A DNA stretch of 64,000 bases, from contig MU832105.1 of NCBI GenBank assembly GCA_029204225.1, forward strand, positions 23,114 through 87,113, written 5' to 3'. Below the pieces are notes generated by a model, which saw only the letters and a program-made list of their open reading frames with translations, was not told where the DNA came from and ran no database searches. Of this stretch, positions 51,346-63,120 are shown piece after piece. Within the stretch, counting starts at the first letter, position 1; the number at the start of each line of letters is the position of its first letter. The position numbers and the translations under genes are program-made. The DNA comes from Diphasiastrum complanatum. Lineage: Eukaryota; Streptophyta; Lycopodiopsida; Lycopodiales; Lycopodiaceae.

Positions 51346-52254
51346 AACACAACCCAGCGTACTCATATGTTTCCTCATCATTGCTGGTCCAGAGAAAGCC
51401 TATAACAAACTTTCCTTTCCACAACAAAAACTTGTCAACTTATTAGGTCCAAAGTTCGCCAGTTTCCTCATGTGAGTATGGCTAGGTCACCTTGAATTTG
51501 CCCCCGTTTTGATCAACTTTCGTTCAAAATTTGCCCCAAGAGAGAGGTGTGTGTGATAGTTCCCCTCCACTTATAAAATCAGTTGATCGGACTTAGAGTA
51601 GAGTTCTTCGGACAAAAAGCCTTTCCAACACTTTGCTTCCCATCTGCTAGGACTATGGCTCGATCCAACTTGTTGCCAATCTCTGAAGAGGATCCTAGTC
51701 TTTCCCCTTTGAGGAAAAACCTAACTGATACTGGATATCACCCATGCTCAGTGAGTTTCAGTTCCGAAGGTGGCCGTCCCAAAATGAAGACCAACTGCTC
51801 CATAGAAGATCTCCCCTGAAATTGCCCTTTCCAACTTTTGACTTCCTGCTTGCATCTAGTGGGCGTTGTCGCAAATGAAACTAATCCAAGAAACAGGCTA
51901 GCCATCCATCCTTTGCAAACATTGAGTCGTTTCGTTGCCGTTCACGTACGAGTACTTGAACTGCAAATCCACCCCACAGATTCTTTAGTCCTCTTTGTTT
52001 GATGGTATCAGCCTTCAAAAGAAAAGGTTCCTTCTCGAGCCATCAGCTCCTTGTATCACAAGCAATCATGCAAACCAGACAAAGCACGAGTACTAAGACT
52101 CACCACGAATACATACAAGTAAGACACTCAGGCAGGTTTACAAACAAGTAACAAAGACAAGGTCCCCCTTTGAGATGGTCCTGCCAACGGACCTTTGCCT
52201 GGCCGCGCCCATACAAATCGATCACAGAATCAGCCCACATAGGACACCCCTCCA

Positions 52255-52665
52255 ACTATCCGTGCTTTCACCATTAAGCAGCACATTGCCTCAGTCACGC
52301 CCCACCACTTTTGGGTCGATAGCCCTTATAGCTAAACGATCGGCAGCTATCCCGCACCGGCAGCTAACCACCCGTGCTTTACACTCGAATTCGAACAGCA
52401 TCTTTGTATCAATGGTTAACCCGTATAGTTCGAATATGTCACCCCGCACCCAACAAGGCACAGACCGTGGTTTCACCTACCTAGGCAGCACTTTGCCTCA
52501 TCTGTCCTACATGCAGACGGCGCCAGGCCCGAACCGCGAGGACTGACCATGCTTACACCTCGAGGGCAGCACTTTGACTCATCAAGTCCCCCGTTCTGTC
52601 GACCACCCCGACCGTGGACGCACCCGTGCTTACACTGTGGGCAGCACCTTGCACAACAGTTGTCT
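52255..52665. repeat. Degenerate repeats in the LARD leader
   Basis: The phrases CCGTGCTT(A/T)CAC and (G)GCAGCAC(T/C)TTG recur about four times between the PBS and the interior, at irregular spacing. Confidence 0.6.
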
Positions 52666-52722
52666 TGATGAACCCCAAACCGTGGCCATTTCCGTGAGAT
52701 CCGCATAGCTGACCGGCCAGTC

Positions 52723-52735
52723 GGCTCTGATACCA
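52723..52735 (-). other. LARD PBS (tRNA-Met)
   Basis: The minus strand reads TGGTATCAGAGCC two bases after the 5' LTR. Confidence 0.92.
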
Positions 52736-52737
52736 CA

Positions 52738-53954
52738 TGTAGCGCAGGCATCCCAAAGGGAGCCGAGAACCACGATTTAGCTTCCCAGCCTTCAACTCTT
52801 GCCATCCAAACCCACTTGACATACAAGCAGTCAACTCGCCAACAACGATCAGACTTAACCAACTTGAAGTTCCGGAAACCAACATTGAGATCCAACCTGG
52901 TGCCATGCCAGATCGGGGGTCCCGATGTGGGTGACTTCCCTCCAAGCAAGCCGCCCGACATACATCAAACTTGACCAACTCGAAGCTTCGTTACAAACGA
53001 GTAACATCCATTCCAAGCAAGCGGTCTGACTTACATTAGACTTAACCAACTGAAAGCTTCGTCACGAGCGCTGGAAGCCAACCTGGCACCACGCCAGACT
53101 GGACAGCCATAAACAGGTAACTTTCACCAAGCAAGCCATCCAACTCAGCCGACAGGTTAGAGCCCGTTCCCCAAGAGCTTAACCCATTCACGTTCATGCA
53201 AGGAACACTCAGAACCACAAGCCGCGACAGATATGGAGACAACCAGTTCCTGGACCAAATGGTCCCGACAGCATACCGCTGGCGCCACGGACTGAATGGT
53301 CCCGACGGCATATCGCTGGCGTCCCGGGATACGACCCTCAGCTATGTGCCAACTTAAAAATTTGGATGTGGCCTTACAATTGGCGCTTTTACCGAACACT
53401 GAAACCCAGAAGGTAATCAGAGTCAGTTTGAGAAAAATCCCACTTTATTGATAAATCTGAGAATGTTACATTTCAAGTGTGTGACCAACCCTAGTCTCCG
53501 AGGCGCTAGCATGCCAAGGCGAGAGCCATGACAACATTCCAGCAAGGGAGGCTGAGACTTGGTTGGAGCTCGTCCTGAGTCGCAACCCGCACTCCCCTAT
53601 AGTATTGGTGTGATTCAGCACCCCCCCTCATACCAAGCACTCTACCCAAGCTGGTAAAGCACGTTTTTCTCTCTCTAGGATTTTCTCTTTCTAGAAAGTC
53701 ATTTTCTCTCTCTAAATTTTATTGATCCCCAAGCTTCCTTTAATCATGCCTAGATCGTGTGAGGTGATTGCACATCGATCTGAGCTCTCTGGACTCCGCT
53801 AGAACCGATCAAAGATTTTCAGCCATAGGAACTTGGCGCCCGCTGGATTCTGGTCACAGTGGCGCCGGGAGCAGCAGGGGCGCTGCTGGCGCCAGGGGAC
53901 ATAGCTGGCGCCGATGGCGCCGGAAGTAAAGCTTGTAAAGGTAGCTTTACAACA
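52738..53954 (-). repeat. LARD 5' LTR
   Basis: Upstream LTR in minus orientation. It retains all five clustered GGCGCC sites (53835-53921). Confidence 0.95.
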
Positions 53955-53959
53955 TGGAG

Positions 53960-56835
53960 CTATGGTTAGAAAGTTACACTATTTTTTAACACTACGGGCA
54001 TAGAAATATTCTATTTTTGTATTTTGCATTGCCAGAATTTGCCATGCTATGTGGCAATCATTATAGGTCCCCTTTCAAGCTCAATTATTCTCTAATGTAA
54101 GGCTAATAGCTCCTTTCGGGCCTAACAAAGCTTACATTGGATATTATAATGCATTATAAGCATGGTGTACTAAAAGTACATGACATTATTAAGTAGTAGG
54201 CTATGAATGTAACAAATTATCAAATAATTTTTTTGAATTAAATACAATGCTCAAGGTGCATACAAAAAATGTATGTGGCGTATTTCAATGTGTGGTTGCA
54301 ATTCATCACCTATTTTTGTAGAAGTGTACTTACAGGATAGTTTAACAAAACCACTTAACTACAAGATGTTTATGGTCTAATCGGTCTTGTAGTGAAAGCT
54401 AACTAGTCACATGATCAATCGCTATAAGAATCTGACTAGAAATAGTTTTTCATACAATCTTGAAGTTTAAATGTCAAATTGAGTTGTCTCGGGTTGAGTC
54501 GATATTGAGACGGAGTGTTCAATCAAGTTGATATCGAGACAGAGTTTCGAGCCACATTTGACAAATTCCTATTTCGACGTTTAGTTCATTTTTTACGGAT
54601 TCAAAAATTGTGTCAAGATAGATTGTTACTTTACAACTGTAAACTAATAGCTTTGACAACCAAAATTCTTAGAAATGTCTAACTAGCTTGGTGAGTACAA
54701 CTTTTATTCACCTCATCACATTTATATGAGCCAATTTTGACCTCGCCCACTTCATAGTAGATTTATCACATCATTATTTACCTCTTTAATCTCTAACTAG
54801 CTCAGTGAGTACACATTTGAAAAATCACTAATTGACCTCGCCACAATTGTGGTTACTTCATCTATCCTTGCCAAGGTGACCATTGGATTAATTCTCCCAT
54901 TTTGTTATCCTTACCCATGTTCTGACGTTTACTTTCCCAAAGTTTTCAAAAAGGGAGATGTATATATAGGAGTGAGAGATACTATTGCTATTTTTTCTTC
55001 CAAAATTTTAAGTGAAAATTAACACTCTCCTTAGCAACCACAAGAGCCCACTTTGCTACTCACATGCCCACCATTTCCATTTGCTAAATTTGACAATTAT
55101 CTACGGTTATCTTTAGTAGGCGTGCTTATCATTTTTGAGAGCTGAATTTGCTAAAATGGTGAAATATAGGTAAGGGTAAAATAGAACCCACATTCCTAGA
55201 GCATCTAAGAAACCAAAGTTGGAAATAGTAGGAGCATAATTAAACCTTGAGTACTAGATTAGTGAAGAATACACTCTACACCTCAAAGGAAAATTCATTG
55301 GCAATAAAACCAGAGATTCTGGAGTTGTTGCCATTGCCAAAACCATACAAAGCTAGAAATTGGTGGAAAGTGGAACATAGAATTTTTTTTTGGATGTTTG
55401 TGGCTTCAGATACTATTTTATTTTCCTAGAATAATCATCATTGATTGTCAAATATGCATATTAGACGACACAAGTAAATAAACCCATCTTCAATTTCAAA
55501 GTGAACCAAAAAACCCACATGATGAGATATGATGCAATGGCTCAATGAGGAGGAGTTCAATGGAGCACATGGGTACTTGAAAAGTCATATCTTGTTGAGA
55601 ATATACAATTTTATAATAATAGGCCACTCGCTTCATGTTTGTAGTGCCTTGCTAGAAGAGAAATATATGAAACTATTTTGTAGTTACAATGTTGATCTTA
55701 GACTTTTAAAATTATTCAAGGTTTAAACCAACTCCTGTAAATTTCTTAAGTAAAAGATTGTAACTTGGACTTTTTAGTCCCATAAGTAAAAGTGATAAAG
55801 GGCATGATTATTCTTGCTATAACTAAGTCGCTTATATAAAAAGTGAATGTTAATGTGAATGTGCTATTATTTTGGGTCTTGAAGCTTTTGCTCTCATTGT
55901 GAATATGTTTGTTCTTCTTATGCATTGTTCATGAATATGCTTATGCCTATGCAATGTTGAGTTTATGAATGAGTGGGGGACTCTCTATTATACAAAAGTG
56001 TCATCTTGTGGTTATCATTTTTGAGAGCTTAGAAATAAAGTTTTTTGCTATTTGCATTATAGTATAGTTGTGGAATGTTCTTTGATGCTTGATTTAGTTT
56101 CTTTTGATGTGTTCATGTTTTTTGTGGTATCATAAACTAGATTGAAGTATGAAAGCCAGCTTCAAAGCTCCTCATTGGATCTTACCCAACTTGCCATTGT
56201 GTTGCATGAAACTCCCAAGTTCTTGTGCTAGGATCCCATAATAGAATCTTGCTACATAATGCAAGAATGAAACTCATAGTAGATTAGAGAATGTTGTCTT
56301 GGGAGACAATGACCACGAAGGGGAGGGGAGTGAACATATGAGAATGTTGTCTTGGGAATGAATGACAACTAAGGGAAAAGGAGTGAACATATGAGCCTTT
56401 TGCAATTGCGCTTATCCGACGTTGACATCATTTATTATTACGTAAGAGTACTACTTGTGGTGATCCCAATTTCATACTTTTATTCACCTTATGTGAAAGA
56501 TGGGTGTGAAAGATGGGTGTGGCTGGATGAGTACTTGGTATTTAAAGCCTCTGCATACTCTAGTGAAAGGCCTTATTATGCACAATGAGTGACAAGTCAA
56601 TGAGAGAGACCACCATTTAATGGTGAGAGTGGGTGATGTCATCAAGTCTCAAAGATGACACCATATCCTCAGCCTTAGATCCTTAGGAGCCCACCAATGT
56701 CAGGTCTAAATATGCTCCTTGCTAAACATTCCTTCAAATGAAATTGGCCTCAACCTCAGCCTATTATGTGAAAACACAACTCTTGAGAGAGAAAAGGGTC
56801 TTATCCATTATCAGATCTCAGCTGTTTAGATGATG
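53960..56835. other. Intergenic region between the LARD and the LTI65 promoter
   Basis: No gene is supported. A short phrase near 54320-54370 (DSLTKPLNYKMF) resembles a copia RNase H end, and the echoed phrases GAGTC/GATAT..GAGAC..GAGT at 54490-54550 could be LTR remnants. Two similar phrases (AATGTTGTCTTGGGA) recur at 56288 and 56342. Confidence 0.45.
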
Positions 56836-56924
56836 ACGTGTGGCCAGTGAGGGAGAAATTTCCCTGTAGGGTCGGAGGGGACCCACGTGGCAACGCGTGT
56901 GATAAGGGAATTCTGCCACGTGGG
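56836..56924 (+). promoter_or_regulatory. ABRE/G-box cluster upstream of LTI65
   Basis: Within 90 bp lie ACGTGTGG (56836), a palindromic CCACGTGG (56883-56890), ACGCGTGTG (56893-56901, like the CE3 coupling element) and CCACGTGGG (56916-56924). These are the classic binding sites of ABF/AREB bZIP factors in ABA-responsive promoters, and the next gene is a family known to be ABA- and cold-induced. The cluster is 865-953 bp upstream of the ATG. A leader intron would bring it nearer the true start. The function is inference. Confidence 0.65.
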
Positions 56925-56997
56925 TATTTGCCACTCTCCTCTGCATTATCTCTCGATCCTCTTCTTGTCTGACCTTTTTTTCTAGTTTTCAAAATTT

Positions 56998-57015
56998 GTG
57001 TGTGTGTGTGTGTGT
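56998..57015. repeat. Short (TG)n run
   Basis: Nine TG units, followed by TATATGCATG. Confidence 0.9.
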
Positions 57016-57256
57016 ATATGCATGCTAGTGCTCTCTTAAGTAAATCTAAGGTGAAGCTAGATATAGAGTGCTTTCGGATCACAAAGTTTTGATCCAAGGC
57101 TGGTTGCTAGTTGATCCGGGAGTAGTAAAATTTGGGTTGCTTAGGATCAGGGATTTCTAAGCTGGAAAGCTGACTTCTTGAAGCAGGAGTGTTTGCAACA
57201 AGCTGTGTAATTTGGAACTTGATAATTCAGCAGTGGCTGTGGGTTTGTAAGCCTGT

Positions 57257-57512
57257 TTTTGGATCTGAAAACGTGGTTGTTTGGGTGAGATATGATCCAA
57301 GGGTTTCCATCCCAGTAGGATGTTTGATTGTTGTGGGTCTTAAAAACTGTTTTTCCTTTACTTTTGAGCTGATTAGGTGAGGTTTGATCAAGGGTTCCCA
57401 TCTGAGTAGGATGTATAATTGTTGTAGGCATAAAAATGAATTTTGCAATATTTTTGAGCTGAAAAAATGGTTTAGTTGAGATTTGATCAAAAGGTTCCAT
57501 CCCAATAAGAAA
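57257..57512. repeat. Imperfect repeat of about 92-99 bp in the LTI65 leader region, three copies
   Basis: Three copies (from about 57257, 57361 and 57452) share TTTTGAGCTGA or TTTTGGATCTGA, GTGAGNTTTGATC, GGTTCCCATC and AGTAGGATGT. The third is truncated. Confidence 0.7.
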
Positions 57513-57788
57513 TTGGTGATTCATGCTATGAGGAGTTGGGTTTTATTTTTTCAAAGATTTCTCGGTAGGGTGGGGTGATTTTTTGATCTCGAGAGTTTGC
57601 AAAAACAATTGTGAAAGGATGTTGGAACTTGTTTAATATTTTTTGGAGTTGGTTTGTGTGTGTTGTCTATCTGTGTAGACTTGCTTGTGTGTTTTTGAGT
57701 TGGAAAAGTGAAGTGGAATGTATCCTCTTGCAACAGATTGATGTGTGAATACTCAGGTTTTTTATGAGCTAATTGCAGGAAAGGAGAC

Positions 57789-57852
57789 ATGGCTCAACCT
57801 CAATTGCAACCGCGGGCGCAGGAGCGCTTTGCTTATGCGCAACATTCTCCAG
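57789..57852 (+). CDS. LTI65: LTI65 exon 1
   Basis: Starts MAQPQLQPRAQERFAYAQ; donor CCAG|GTGAGA. The ATG is the first in the open frame that splices correctly. Confidence 0.8.
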
Positions 57853-60692
57853 GTGAGAGATAACTTTTTCTTTTATAATCTTCTTGCAGCAGCTGCTCCT
57901 GCTTGTTGAATTGCTGTTTTCCTGGATGTTTGAAGCATGTGGGGAGAATTTGTTGAGCAGGTGAGATGGAAGATACCAGTTTTCACGTGGAAAAGGAAGT
58001 CCCAGAGAGCACACAAGAGCATGAGAAAAAGAAATCAATGCTAGGGAAGGTGAAAAACAAAGCGCAGAAGCTGAAGACCAAGATAAGGGACGCCTCTGGC
58101 AAGCGTAGTGAAGACAAGGATCACAACAGCGGTGATGGAGAGGATGAAGGAGCAACAACTGACATGCATGAGCATAGAACACTACCTTTAGACGAGGTGA
58201 TTTGTGGTCTAATTTGAAACCCAAATCTGGATCTATTAAAGACAGTAGCTATTTGAGAGCATTTTATTCATCAGTGCTTCCGTGGCGTCTTGTGCAGGGC
58301 GTGTACGATGAAACGTGCGCAGGATTGAAAGGGATTAAGCTAGATGAATCCAAAGGCCAACGTAAGTAGATCATTGCTATGCTTTTCCATCTCTGCCTGT
58401 GGTTATGTGAGTGCCAAAATTTCTTTTGCGGTCTTCAATTTCATGAGCAGGCATATACTTTGCTCTGAATTTTTTTTAAATGATATGACAGATGGCCCAG
58501 TGCACGGGGGAGATGCTGCTGCGAAAGCACTCAGTGCATTAGAGAGCTTCGGAACTCGGAATATGTTTGAGGGAGATGCACGGCCTAAGGATTTGCCCAA
58601 ACAGGCACATCCTGCTAATCCATCACGAGGAGCCTCTTCAACACGTACTGGAGGCAAGAGAATTACCCCTTTTTGCTTCGATTTCAAGGGATAAGAATGC
58701 ACTGAATAGTCGAGTAGTTTCAGGCTGGCTGTTTCTGCTGCATTAAGTGATCATTTCCTCACATTTGAAAAGCTGGAATGCTTCCGATTTTGTTTTACAG
58801 GGATGGAAGAATCTTCACTTTCTGGAATGATTCCTCCACTTCACGGTGCAGGCATACCTGTGAACAAAGTTTCAGAAAGTTCAGCTGTGGCCGGAGGCGC
58901 TCCTGCACTGTCAGGAGTTGTGGGAGATCAGATTCTTAAGGTGGGACGGGAGGGAGATTCCGCAAGGCCGATGGATCTTTCATCTGATAAGCCTGGGAAG
59001 GATGCAATCGAGAAAAGCACAGAAGTTTCAGAGCCAGCTGCAGAACAGTCTTCCTGGACTGGAAAGGTAAAATTCTGCGTTTTGTATATAATGCAAGATG
59101 GAAAACAGCATCAATGTAGATGCCACTTTCATCCTTCAAACTTGAAAAAATCAATATCATGGCTGTCAAATGCCATTTGTGGATCTTTTTTAAACTCAAA
59201 TCATGATTGTGAGTGTTTTGGTTGACGAGTGACTTTATGCTTCAGACACTTGGAACGTTATCTGCTGCAAAAGATGCTGCAATTTCAAAGCTGGGATATG
59301 GAGGAAAAGGAGGAGAGAAGACTGTTGATCAACGGGAACCCACCAAAACTTCTCAAAATTTTCAAGGCGATTTTTCGCAAGAAGATGGATCAAGGAATAT
59401 ATCTGAAGAGAGCACAGAGTCTAAGCCTCTCATTGATCATGCAACTGAAGGTTTGTCAAGTGCAAAGGATAAGGTGGTGGGTGCGTCTCTGGCAGCTGCT
59501 GGTGCAATTAGCTCTGCTATTGGATGGGCTCCTACAGTGGCTGCTCAAGATGGAATGGGTGACAGAAGCATGGAAGAAACAGGTAAGATGAAGTCCGATG
59601 ATCAAAGTAGAATGGAAAGTAATGAATCTAAAGGTCAGTCCTGGAGTGATTTGGCGTTTGCTAAAGTGAGTTCTGCCAAAGATGCCATCAAATCAATGGT
59701 AGCTACAGCTCCTGAACAATCTGAAGAAGGATTTGAGAATCTTCCACAAAGAGAGAAGCCAAAGGATGATCAAGCTGTCGAATTGAAGGAAACATCAGCA
59801 TCAAAGTTGGCCTCCACAGAAAGCAGTGAAGAACCCAGCATTGAAAAAGTGGACGATAAAACAGTATCGGCAGCTTTAGCCGAAGAGACTCCTGCTTCCA
59901 AGCTCAGCTATGGACAAGAGAGGGGGCAGGAAGAAGGGAAGAAGAAGGCCGAAATATCCACTACAGCAACATCGGAAACTTTGGGACAGAAAATGAAAAA
60001 AACAGTGAGCGGTAAAGTTTCCCAAGTGAAGGAGGTGGTTATTTCTGCGAAGGATTCAACAGCATCTGTCCTAACACCTGGAGAGGAAGAGATGGCTCTT
60101 TCACAGAAGATCACGGAGCTTTTAAGTCCATCACATATGAAAGAAAGAGTTGGAGGAATGTTCAAAGGTTCCTCACAGGATGCTCCAACCTCACCCCAGG
60201 CCAAGGGAGTTTTCAGTAAAGTGACAGATGTTGTTGGATCTTTGTTCAAAAGGACGAATAGCAGGGAAAAAGAAGTGAAGCCTCAATCCGCTCAAGGTAC
60301 ATTTTATGGCCCATTTGCAAAACATTAGTCTTTGCAGCTTTGAATTTTATCAATTGGTTTTATGGATGAAATTTTCAAAAATTTAAATGTTTAGACTGCA
60401 ATTTTTGCACATAGTTTCTGATTCTTAGGACAATAAATTGGTTTCTATGTACATTGCCAAGATGTGTGATTTATCCTTGCCGTTGTAACTAACCCTCACC
60501 TTTTGTTGATCTTTTTCCCTTGCAAAAGGTTCTATTCACGAGGAAAGATCAAGCTCTACCTCTGAGTCATCATTATCAGAAGCACCAGAAAGAGAAATAA
60601 CTGCTGATACCTCACAATCTGTAGAATCAGATGATACAAAGGATGCAGCTCCTTCAACTCACTTTAATCAACATGTTCCTGTCAATGTATGA
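57789..60692 (+). CDS. LTI65: LTI65/CAP160-like low-temperature- and ABA-induced protein, 7 exons, predicted 668 aa
   Basis: This resembles the LTI65/RD29/CAP160 family of hydrophilic plant stress proteins, thought to protect cells in cold and dehydration; no enzymatic role is known. Exons are 57789-57852, 57961-58196, 58298-58361, 58492-58653, 58801-59066, 59246-60296 and 60529-60692, with a continuous frame. Recognisable parts are a basic helix-like motif KKKSMLGKVKNKAQKLKTKI (about 44-63), AISKLGYGG (about 255-263), repeated SAKD segments and TPGEEEMALSQKITELL (about 520-536), the CAP160-type signature. The protein is rich in Lys, Glu, Ser and Ala, with no membrane segment. The upstream ABRE cluster fits ABA control. 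The exon 4 donor appears to be GC rather than GT. Confidence 0.88.
57961..58196 (+). CDS. LTI65: LTI65 exon 2
   Basis: Acceptor GAGCAG, donor GACGAG|GTGATT. Encodes the EHEKKKSMLGKVKNK basic motif and an acidic tail. Confidence 0.85.
58298..58361 (+). CDS. LTI65: LTI65 exon 3
   Basis: Acceptor TGTGCAG, donor CAAC|GTAAGT. Encodes GVYDETCAGLKGIKLDESKG. Confidence 0.82.
58492..58653 (+). CDS. LTI65: LTI65 exon 4
   Basis: Acceptor TATGACAG. The best donor is GGAG|GCAAGA (GC type). A weaker GT donor at 58645 would remove three codons and also keep frame. Confidence 0.75.
58801..59066 (+). CDS. LTI65: LTI65 exon 5
   Basis: Acceptor TTTTACAG, donor AAAG|GTAAAA. Ends EQSSWTGK. Confidence 0.82.
59246..60296 (+). 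CDS. LTI65: LTI65 exon 6 (main exon)
   Basis: 1,051 bp. Acceptor GCTTCAG, donor CAAG|GTACAT. Contains SKLGYGG and PGEEEMALSQKI. Confidence 0.88.
60529..60692 (+). CDS. LTI65: LTI65 exon 7
   Basis: Acceptor GCAAAAG; reads GSIHEERSSSTSESSLSEAP and ends NVPVNV-like HVPVNV before TGA. Confidence 0.78.
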
Positions 60693-63120
60693 ACCTCTGA
60701 TACTTTTGAGGGCTTTCCAAGTAGGTGATTAGGTCCTGGAGATAAGTCCAGCTACAAGTACTGCCTTCCCAAATTCGCATACCCAAGCACATATCCTAGG
60801 CCAGATGTCTCGTGGTTAAGTTTTTGATAGCAATGAGGAATCATATAAATGAACACAAGTTTGAGCGTAGTGATATACAGTTAAGTGTGAAGATGCAATC
60901 TTTTGACAAGAGAACTTTGGACATTGTAGTGATCTGCTTTGACAGTGAAAGCTAAAATGAAGATATGCAGAAAGATGAACTCTAGCTTGAATTTGGGAAA
61001 TGCTTACCATGAAGGTGATGTGTTTATTACAAAATTTTGAAGCATTCTGCAGGCTTGTTGTAGTGATTGGCTAGTTGTTAAATTTTATTGCAGTTGTTTT
61101 GAAACTTTGAAAATGGGTTTCCAGTGAGGATCCAGATTACACATCAGATAGGTTGATTGTTATAGGTAGTAATAACACCTCCTTCAATTCAGTTTGGCTT
61201 CTTTTTCTAGCAAACTCACCTTGGTTGTGGCATATCAATCCATAGATATTTTGGGCTTCTTCTTCTTTGAAAGTAACTACCCTTGTTACCACAATAGCAT
61301 AAAAAAGCTGCACACCAAGGCTGTAACATAATGTGGTACCATGTTTAGCTTGTGAGATGAATGATGCACACTCTTTATCATGGTGAGATCCAAGAGTGGT
61401 CTTACTATGTATTCTTGCTTGCATGCACATATTAAATCTTCCTTTGACCACATCATTAAGACTCTCTATGCTTCCATAATAAAAAACAAAAAGGAATAGT
61501 AGAGGACTTTCAATTGGAATTAGCGCCATTTGATCCAACAAAACTGTGTGCACTAGTGATTTTGGTAGCTTTTCATATGCAGACCCTAAAGGTTTTTGTG
61601 GAGGAATCTATTGTAAAGATGCATGTGAAATTAATTTTGCTCATAGTGGTAATAATTGCAAAATTTGGGACCTTTTTATAAGCTAAAATAGGTCAGGTGT
61701 ACTGGTTGATATTTTTGATAAAAGGTTGCAGCGATAACACAATAATGTTAACATAATATGCATGTCTCATGTTTATTCAGATGCTTTTAATTCTATTAAT
61801 TATGGAATGGCTTCTTGATTCTATAGGTTTTATTGTCTTTGAACCAGGCTCTAGCATAGATGGTTTTGTATAGCAACTAAGCATTTTAATTATTTTGTTA
61901 TTTTGTTGAGGGTTACTTAATTGAATAAAATTATGAAGAAAGTTCTACTCCTATGGTTTTGTCTTTGGTATTTTAGCTTTTTGGTATAATGGAAATATAT
62001 GTTGGGAGCCAAGCAGCTCTCTTGGTTTGTAGTATTTTGTATTTTGTCCATGTCTTGGTATAACTCTTGTTTACGTATTATGGTCATCTATTTTATATTT
62101 AAAAGTTTTGTTGTTGATTGTCATTAGAACGAAATACCCTGGTGCATTTATTTATAGAAAAAAATATTAGGTACATTGATGAAAAAGATATGTACACCTC
62201 GAAAGGGAAGTTTAAGCAAAAGTAAGCTCAAACAAGAGCGAAGCTTGCAATAAAGCTAAGATTAATCCAGATTTTGGCATTAATCAGAGGCAAATATGAT
62301 ATGCATGGATCGCATTGCAACTTTCATCTCATCATTCCTAGTTTTAAAATCACGTTAAGAGGATTGTAACATTTGAACTCTTTCTTGAGGATCTCATTTT
62401 TTTTCTAAACAAGTTTTTAATTTCATATGTTTTTTATTATATTACTCTGATATTTTCTTAAATTCTTCCTTCAAAGAATATATTCTTTGCATTGAATATA
62501 TGCTTTCAAATTCTCACAATAACCTAAAAGACAATTTTTTCCATGACACATAAAAGTTATCAATGGAGTTACCAAATAAAAATCAAAATATTGCAATAAA
62601 TATAGATCAATAGGATACAATGTTCCTAATGACCATTAATTTAAATGCTTTAGCTTTTCTTCCCTAATCATACTAGAAATTGATAATTTTGATTCTTTTG
62701 AGTTCCTTGTTCTAAGCAAAGCATACTCTAGTAAAAGATCTACATAACGATGATATAGGTTAGTCATTAGTAAAACAAATAGGATTAAATAGCATGGTGA
62801 CAATAACAGATGAGTTCAAAATTTAAAAGAAGATCAAACAACTCATTAATTTTCATCATTAATCTCTTTAGATGCAGGCCCATTGCACGTTCATCCACAT
62901 GCTATGTTCAACATAATTTTTCTTCCAGAACAGACTAGACGGTGCTTGTTGCAACATTGCAGATATTTAATATAAGAATTACTAGAGGTCAAAGAAGTGA
63001 ATATAGAATCATTTGAATATGAATATAATCAGCAATAATTCTAGCAGTTTTGAAATCATCAAATATTGCAGGCAGTTTAGCCAAAAACTAGCATTCTGAA
63101 AGGCAACACTAGTATAGCAC
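60693..63120. other. LTI65 3' UTR and intergenic region
   Basis: A 138-codon minus-strand frame at 61137-61553 has no family I recognise and no support from context. The rest is AT-rich and shows no gene. The glutathione reductase 3' UTR should begin just below 63121. Confidence 0.5.

Larger units (their letters stand above)
49182..53954 (-). mobile_element. Complete non-autonomous LTR retrotransposon (LARD type), 4,773 bp
   Basis: LTRs at 49182-50398 and 52738-53954 are each 1,217 bp, begin TGT and end ACA, and differ by roughly 4% by eye. The insertion is flanked by a perfect 5 bp target duplication, TGGAG (49177-49181 and 53955-53959). A tRNA-Met PBS and a polypurine tract show it is transcribed on the minus strand. 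The 2,339 bp interior has no gag, protease, RT, RNase H or integrase that I can recognise in any frame. Open frames in the LTRs (up to 162 codons) are not retroviral. It therefore fits a LARD mobilised by an autonomous partner not seen here. Confidence 0.93.

Noticed and set aside
49141-53399. Open frames of 60-162 codons in the LARD LTRs and interior
   Set aside because: They occur in both strands of an LTR, are similar only because the LTR is duplicated, and show no retroviral or host domain.
61137-61553. 138-codon minus-strand frame between LTI65 and glutathione reductase
   Set aside because: No recognisable family, no splice context and no codon-level support. It remains a possible small gene but is not reported as one.
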